From an uncultured Erysipelotrichaceae bacterium (GTDB taxonomy: Bacteria > Bacillota_I > Bacilli_A > RF39 > UBA660), in NCBI GenBank assembly GCA_902789225.1, contig CADANC010000011.1:1-37249 (forward strand): 37,249 bases of DNA, written 5' to 3'. The notes under the pieces were generated by a model, which saw nothing but the letters and a program-made list of their open reading frames with translations, was not told the origin of the DNA and ran no database searches. How positions within the stretch are numbered: position 1 is the first letter of the stretch; each line of letters starts with the position of its first letter. Both the position numbers and the translations under genes were made by a program. Below are positions 35,588 through 37,249 of the stretch, in pieces.

Positions 35588-35594
35588 ATAGTTT

Positions 35595-35984
35595 CTATTT
35601 TCTTTCCATTAATATTCCATCTACTCCATTGTAGTAGTTCTTTCTAATAGCTACTTTTTTGAAGTTGAATTTCTCATATAACTTTATAGCAGGAATATTA
35701 TCTTCTCTGACTTCTAAAGTAATATTTTTATTAACAGTTTCTGTTAATTCTTTTAGTAATAAAGATCCTTTTCCACAGCTTCTGTGATTTTCTTCTATCT
35801 CTATTTGATTAATTTCTACTCTATCATAGATATCACTGTAATATAGATATCCTATTATTTTATCTTCTTTTAGAATTAATACCTTTATAAAGGGATTATT
35901 ATTAAATTCATTTTCTAAATATTCTTTATTTATAAAAGTATCATTTAATAGATTTAAATCTTCTTTTTTTAATTCACTAATCAT
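35595..35984 (-). CDS. rimI: GNAT-family N-acetyltransferase, RimI-type
   Basis: RimI acetylates the N-terminus of ribosomal protein S18 in E. coli; here the assignment rests on the GNAT fold and on its place between tsaB and tsaD, a common arrangement. The 129 residues, a little shorter than the usual 145-150, show YLYYSDIYDRVEINQIEIEENHRSCGKGSLLLKEL (acetyl-CoA loop RSCGKG) and LEVREDNIPAIKLYEKFNF. The ATG overlaps the tsaB end by eight bases, indicating coupling. The real target is not proven by sequence. Confidence 0.85.
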   Translation of the reverse strand: MISELKKEDLNLLNDTFINKEYLENEFNNNPFIKVLILKEDKIIGYLYYSDIYDRVEINQIEIEENHRSCGKGSLLLKELTETVNKNITLEVREDNIPAIKLYEKFNFKKVAIRKNYYNGVDGILMERK

Positions 35985-36606
35985 TTTTCTTAGATTCTTC
36001 TGCTGCAGTTAATTTTAAATAATTTGGATTAACTGAGTGTGGATTTAAATCTTCATTATCTTTTGTATAAGAAATAATTTTTGATAAATCAGGATCATAT
36101 TCTTCAATATCATCTATATCATCAAATTCATCATTACTTATATATTTATAATTATCATATTTTTCTAATTCTTTTAATAGTTTTTCTTCTTCTATATGTT
36201 GTGGTTTTAATAATTCTTTCATATCTTTATCATATATTGCGGCATATACAAATCCACGTCTAGCATTTATTATTGGAACGTGAATTCCATCAAATTTACT
36301 TGATAAAGCCATTGCATATAAAGATGTTGTTGTAGTTATTTTTATTTTTTTAGCCCAAGCATATACTTTTGCGATAGTTATACCTATTCTTGTACCTGTA
36401 AAAGAACCTGGTCCATCAACAACAATTATTTTATCCACATCATCTGGGGATAATTTAGCGTCCTCAAACATTTTAGATATTTCATCTAAGGCATATGCAG
36501 ATAAATCATGTTCTAACTTTGATTTTTTGAAAGATAAAACCTCATTATCTTTTGATAAAGCACTATATAGATATTCTGATGATGTATCTATATATAGATA
36601 TATCAT
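35977..36606 (-). CDS. tsaB: tRNA threonylcarbamoyladenosine complex dimerisation subunit TsaB
   Basis: TsaB is a TsaD paralogue without catalytic activity that forms the TsaBDE complex. Its 209 residues start with YLYIDTSSEYLYSALS and contain the family's IIVVDGPGSFTGTRIGITIAKVYAWA. The second half is reduced and divergent (ISNDEFDDIDDIEEYDP), as is usual. The ATG overlaps the tsaE TGA stop in an ATGA junction, so the two genes are translationally coupled. The TGA stop also supports the standard genetic code. Confidence 0.94.
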   Translation of the reverse strand: MIYLYIDTSSEYLYSALSKDNEVLSFKKSKLEHDLSAYALDEISKMFEDAKLSPDDVDKIIVVDGPGSFTGTRIGITIAKVYAWAKKIKITTTTSLYAMALSSKFDGIHVPIINARRGFVYAAIYDKDMKELLKPQHIEEEKLLKELEKYDNYKYISNDEFDDIDDIEEYDPDLSKIISYTKDNEDLNPHSVNPNYLKLTAAEESKKND

Positions 36607-37061
36607 AATACTTCCTCACATAACTCTTCATATTTTCTACCATATGGAATTATTGTAATAGTTCTTTTATTTTCATCATCATCGTAACTCTTAAATTTAA
36701 TTACTAATCTATTTTTAGGAAGATAGTCTCTAATTGTATCAGACCATTCAATTATAGTAACACCTTTTTTAGTATAGTATTCTTCTATTCCTAAATCATC
36801 TACTTTACCATCTAATCTATATACATCCATATGATATAGTGGTAGTTCTCCTGATGTGTATTCTTTTATTATATTAAATGTTGGAGATGTAATATCTTCT
36901 TGTACAGCCATTGCGCCTGCAAAACCTTTTGTAAAGACAGTTTTTCCACTACCTAAATCTCCTTCTAAACAAATTACCATGTTTGGAAATTTTTCAGATT
37001 CAATATTTTGAGCTAATTCAATTGTTTCTTCTTCTGAATATGTAACTACTTTGTAATCCAT
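36603..37061 (-). CDS. tsaE: tRNA threonylcarbamoyladenosine ATPase TsaE
   Basis: TsaE is the P-loop ATPase that drives the TsaBD complex. The 152 residues show the start TYSEEETIELAQNI, the Walker A GDLGSGKT at about 34-41, FTKGFAGAM, ITSPTFNIIKEY, and the LYHMDVYRLDG and TIIEWSD motifs, all diagnostic. GGGTGAT precedes the ATG. It is the first gene of tsaE-tsaB-rimI-(tsaD) and stands directly after the 5S rRNA gene, with its own promoter between them. Confidence 0.96.
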   Translation of the reverse strand: MDYKVVTYSEEETIELAQNIESEKFPNMVICLEGDLGSGKTVFTKGFAGAMAVQEDITSPTFNIIKEYTSGELPLYHMDVYRLDGKVDDLGIEEYYTKKGVTIIEWSDTIRDYLPKNRLVIKFKSYDDDENKRTITIIPYGRKYEELCEEVL

Positions 37062-37080
37062 TTTTTATCACCCAGTCCTT

Positions 37081-37108
37081 ATTATATCAAAAATTATTCC
37101 TTATACAA
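37081..37108 (-). promoter_or_regulatory. Promoter of the tsaE-tsaB-rimI unit
   Basis: On the minus strand TTGTAT (37108-37103), a 16-base spacer and TATAAT (37086-37081), preceded by TGA (extended -10), stand just before the tsaE ribosome site. The leader is short. Confidence 0.65.
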
Positions 37109-37159
37109 CTATTTAAAGTATATTTTCTTTTTTATAATACATTTTTAGTCAAAAAAAAA

Positions 37160-37249
37160 CTTGGCGACTTCTTATTTTAGCTTTCACTATCTTCAGCGTT
37201 TAGTAGCTTAACTTCTGTGTTCGGGATGGGTACAGGTGTCTCCTACTAG
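37160..37249 (-). rRNA. rrf: 5S ribosomal RNA (3' part; 5' end outside the window)
   Basis: The minus strand carries the conserved CACCTGTACCCATCCCGAAC followed by ACAGAAGTTAAGC and ends with GTCGCCAAG, the 3' arm of the terminal helix. About 90 bases are present; the first part of the gene lies beyond 37249. A run of nine T (37159-37151) follows and would end the transcript. This is presumably the end of an rRNA operon, the rest of which is not visible. Confidence 0.93.

Noticed and set aside
36603-36606. TGA reassigned to Trp (mollicute code)
   Set aside because: tsaE ends in TGA in an ATGA overlap with tsaB, and conserved Trp residues such as in exonuclease III are encoded by TGG.

Overview
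The window is strongly AT-rich, densely packed bacterial chromosome. Almost every gene is on the minus strand. It uses the standard code: Trp is TGG in the genes checked, and tsaE ends in TGA. The genes are Firmicutes-like: a GatCAB amidotransferase, PcrA, LigA, the TsaB/D/E set and strong GGAGG-type ribosome sites. The short intergenic gaps and lineage-specific membrane proteins suggest an uncultured gut Bacilli/Tenericutes lineage of RF39 or Erysipelotrichia type. This is an inference, not a measurement. A cell wall is implied by an LCP ligase, an LTA-synthase-type enzyme, a sortase, sortase-type surface proteins and a secreted glucosaminidase, so this is not a wall-less mollicute.

Layout. 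Positions 1-4374 (minus) are one open frame that runs off the left edge: a giant membrane-anchored surface protein ending, within the window, in at least five CnaB/SpaA-type repeats. Then come an unrecognised small protein, exonuclease III, and a two-gene unit of a secreted glucosaminidase (10642-7307) and an NPQTG-anchored surface protein (7276-5786). The only plus-strand genes are an LCP-family enzyme with an extra substrate-binding-like lobe (10830-12815) and a short-chain dehydrogenase (12872-13666). They converge on a five-gene minus operon (19880-13696): a small membrane protein, a double-SBP sensor with a degenerate GGDEF domain, a YihY/BrkB membrane protein, an LTA-synthase-like enzyme and a membrane-anchored unknown.

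Next on the minus strand are gatC-gatA-gatB (23110-19938), a membrane OB-fold protein, a zinc-metalloprotease-like gene followed by ligA, a sugar nucleotidyltransferase with a GTG start, an AIM24 protein followed by pcrA, a sortase followed by a coiled-coil membrane protein, and a FIST protein followed by a small membrane protein. The right end holds tsaE-tsaB-rimI-tsaD (37061-34526) and the 3' part of a 5S rRNA gene that runs off the right edge.

Housekeeping units (tRNA charging, the t6A tRNA modification, DNA repair and ligation) alternate with envelope units. Sigma-A-type promoters and intrinsic terminators can be read at many unit boundaries. The parts most worth a second look are the tandem repeats carrying the Lys/Glu/Asp isopeptide triad, a sortase with Gln where the catalytic Arg is expected, and two envelope loci that share SBP-like sensor domains (LCP fusion and SBP-SBP-DGNEF). 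No stretch over 300 bases lacks a gene.
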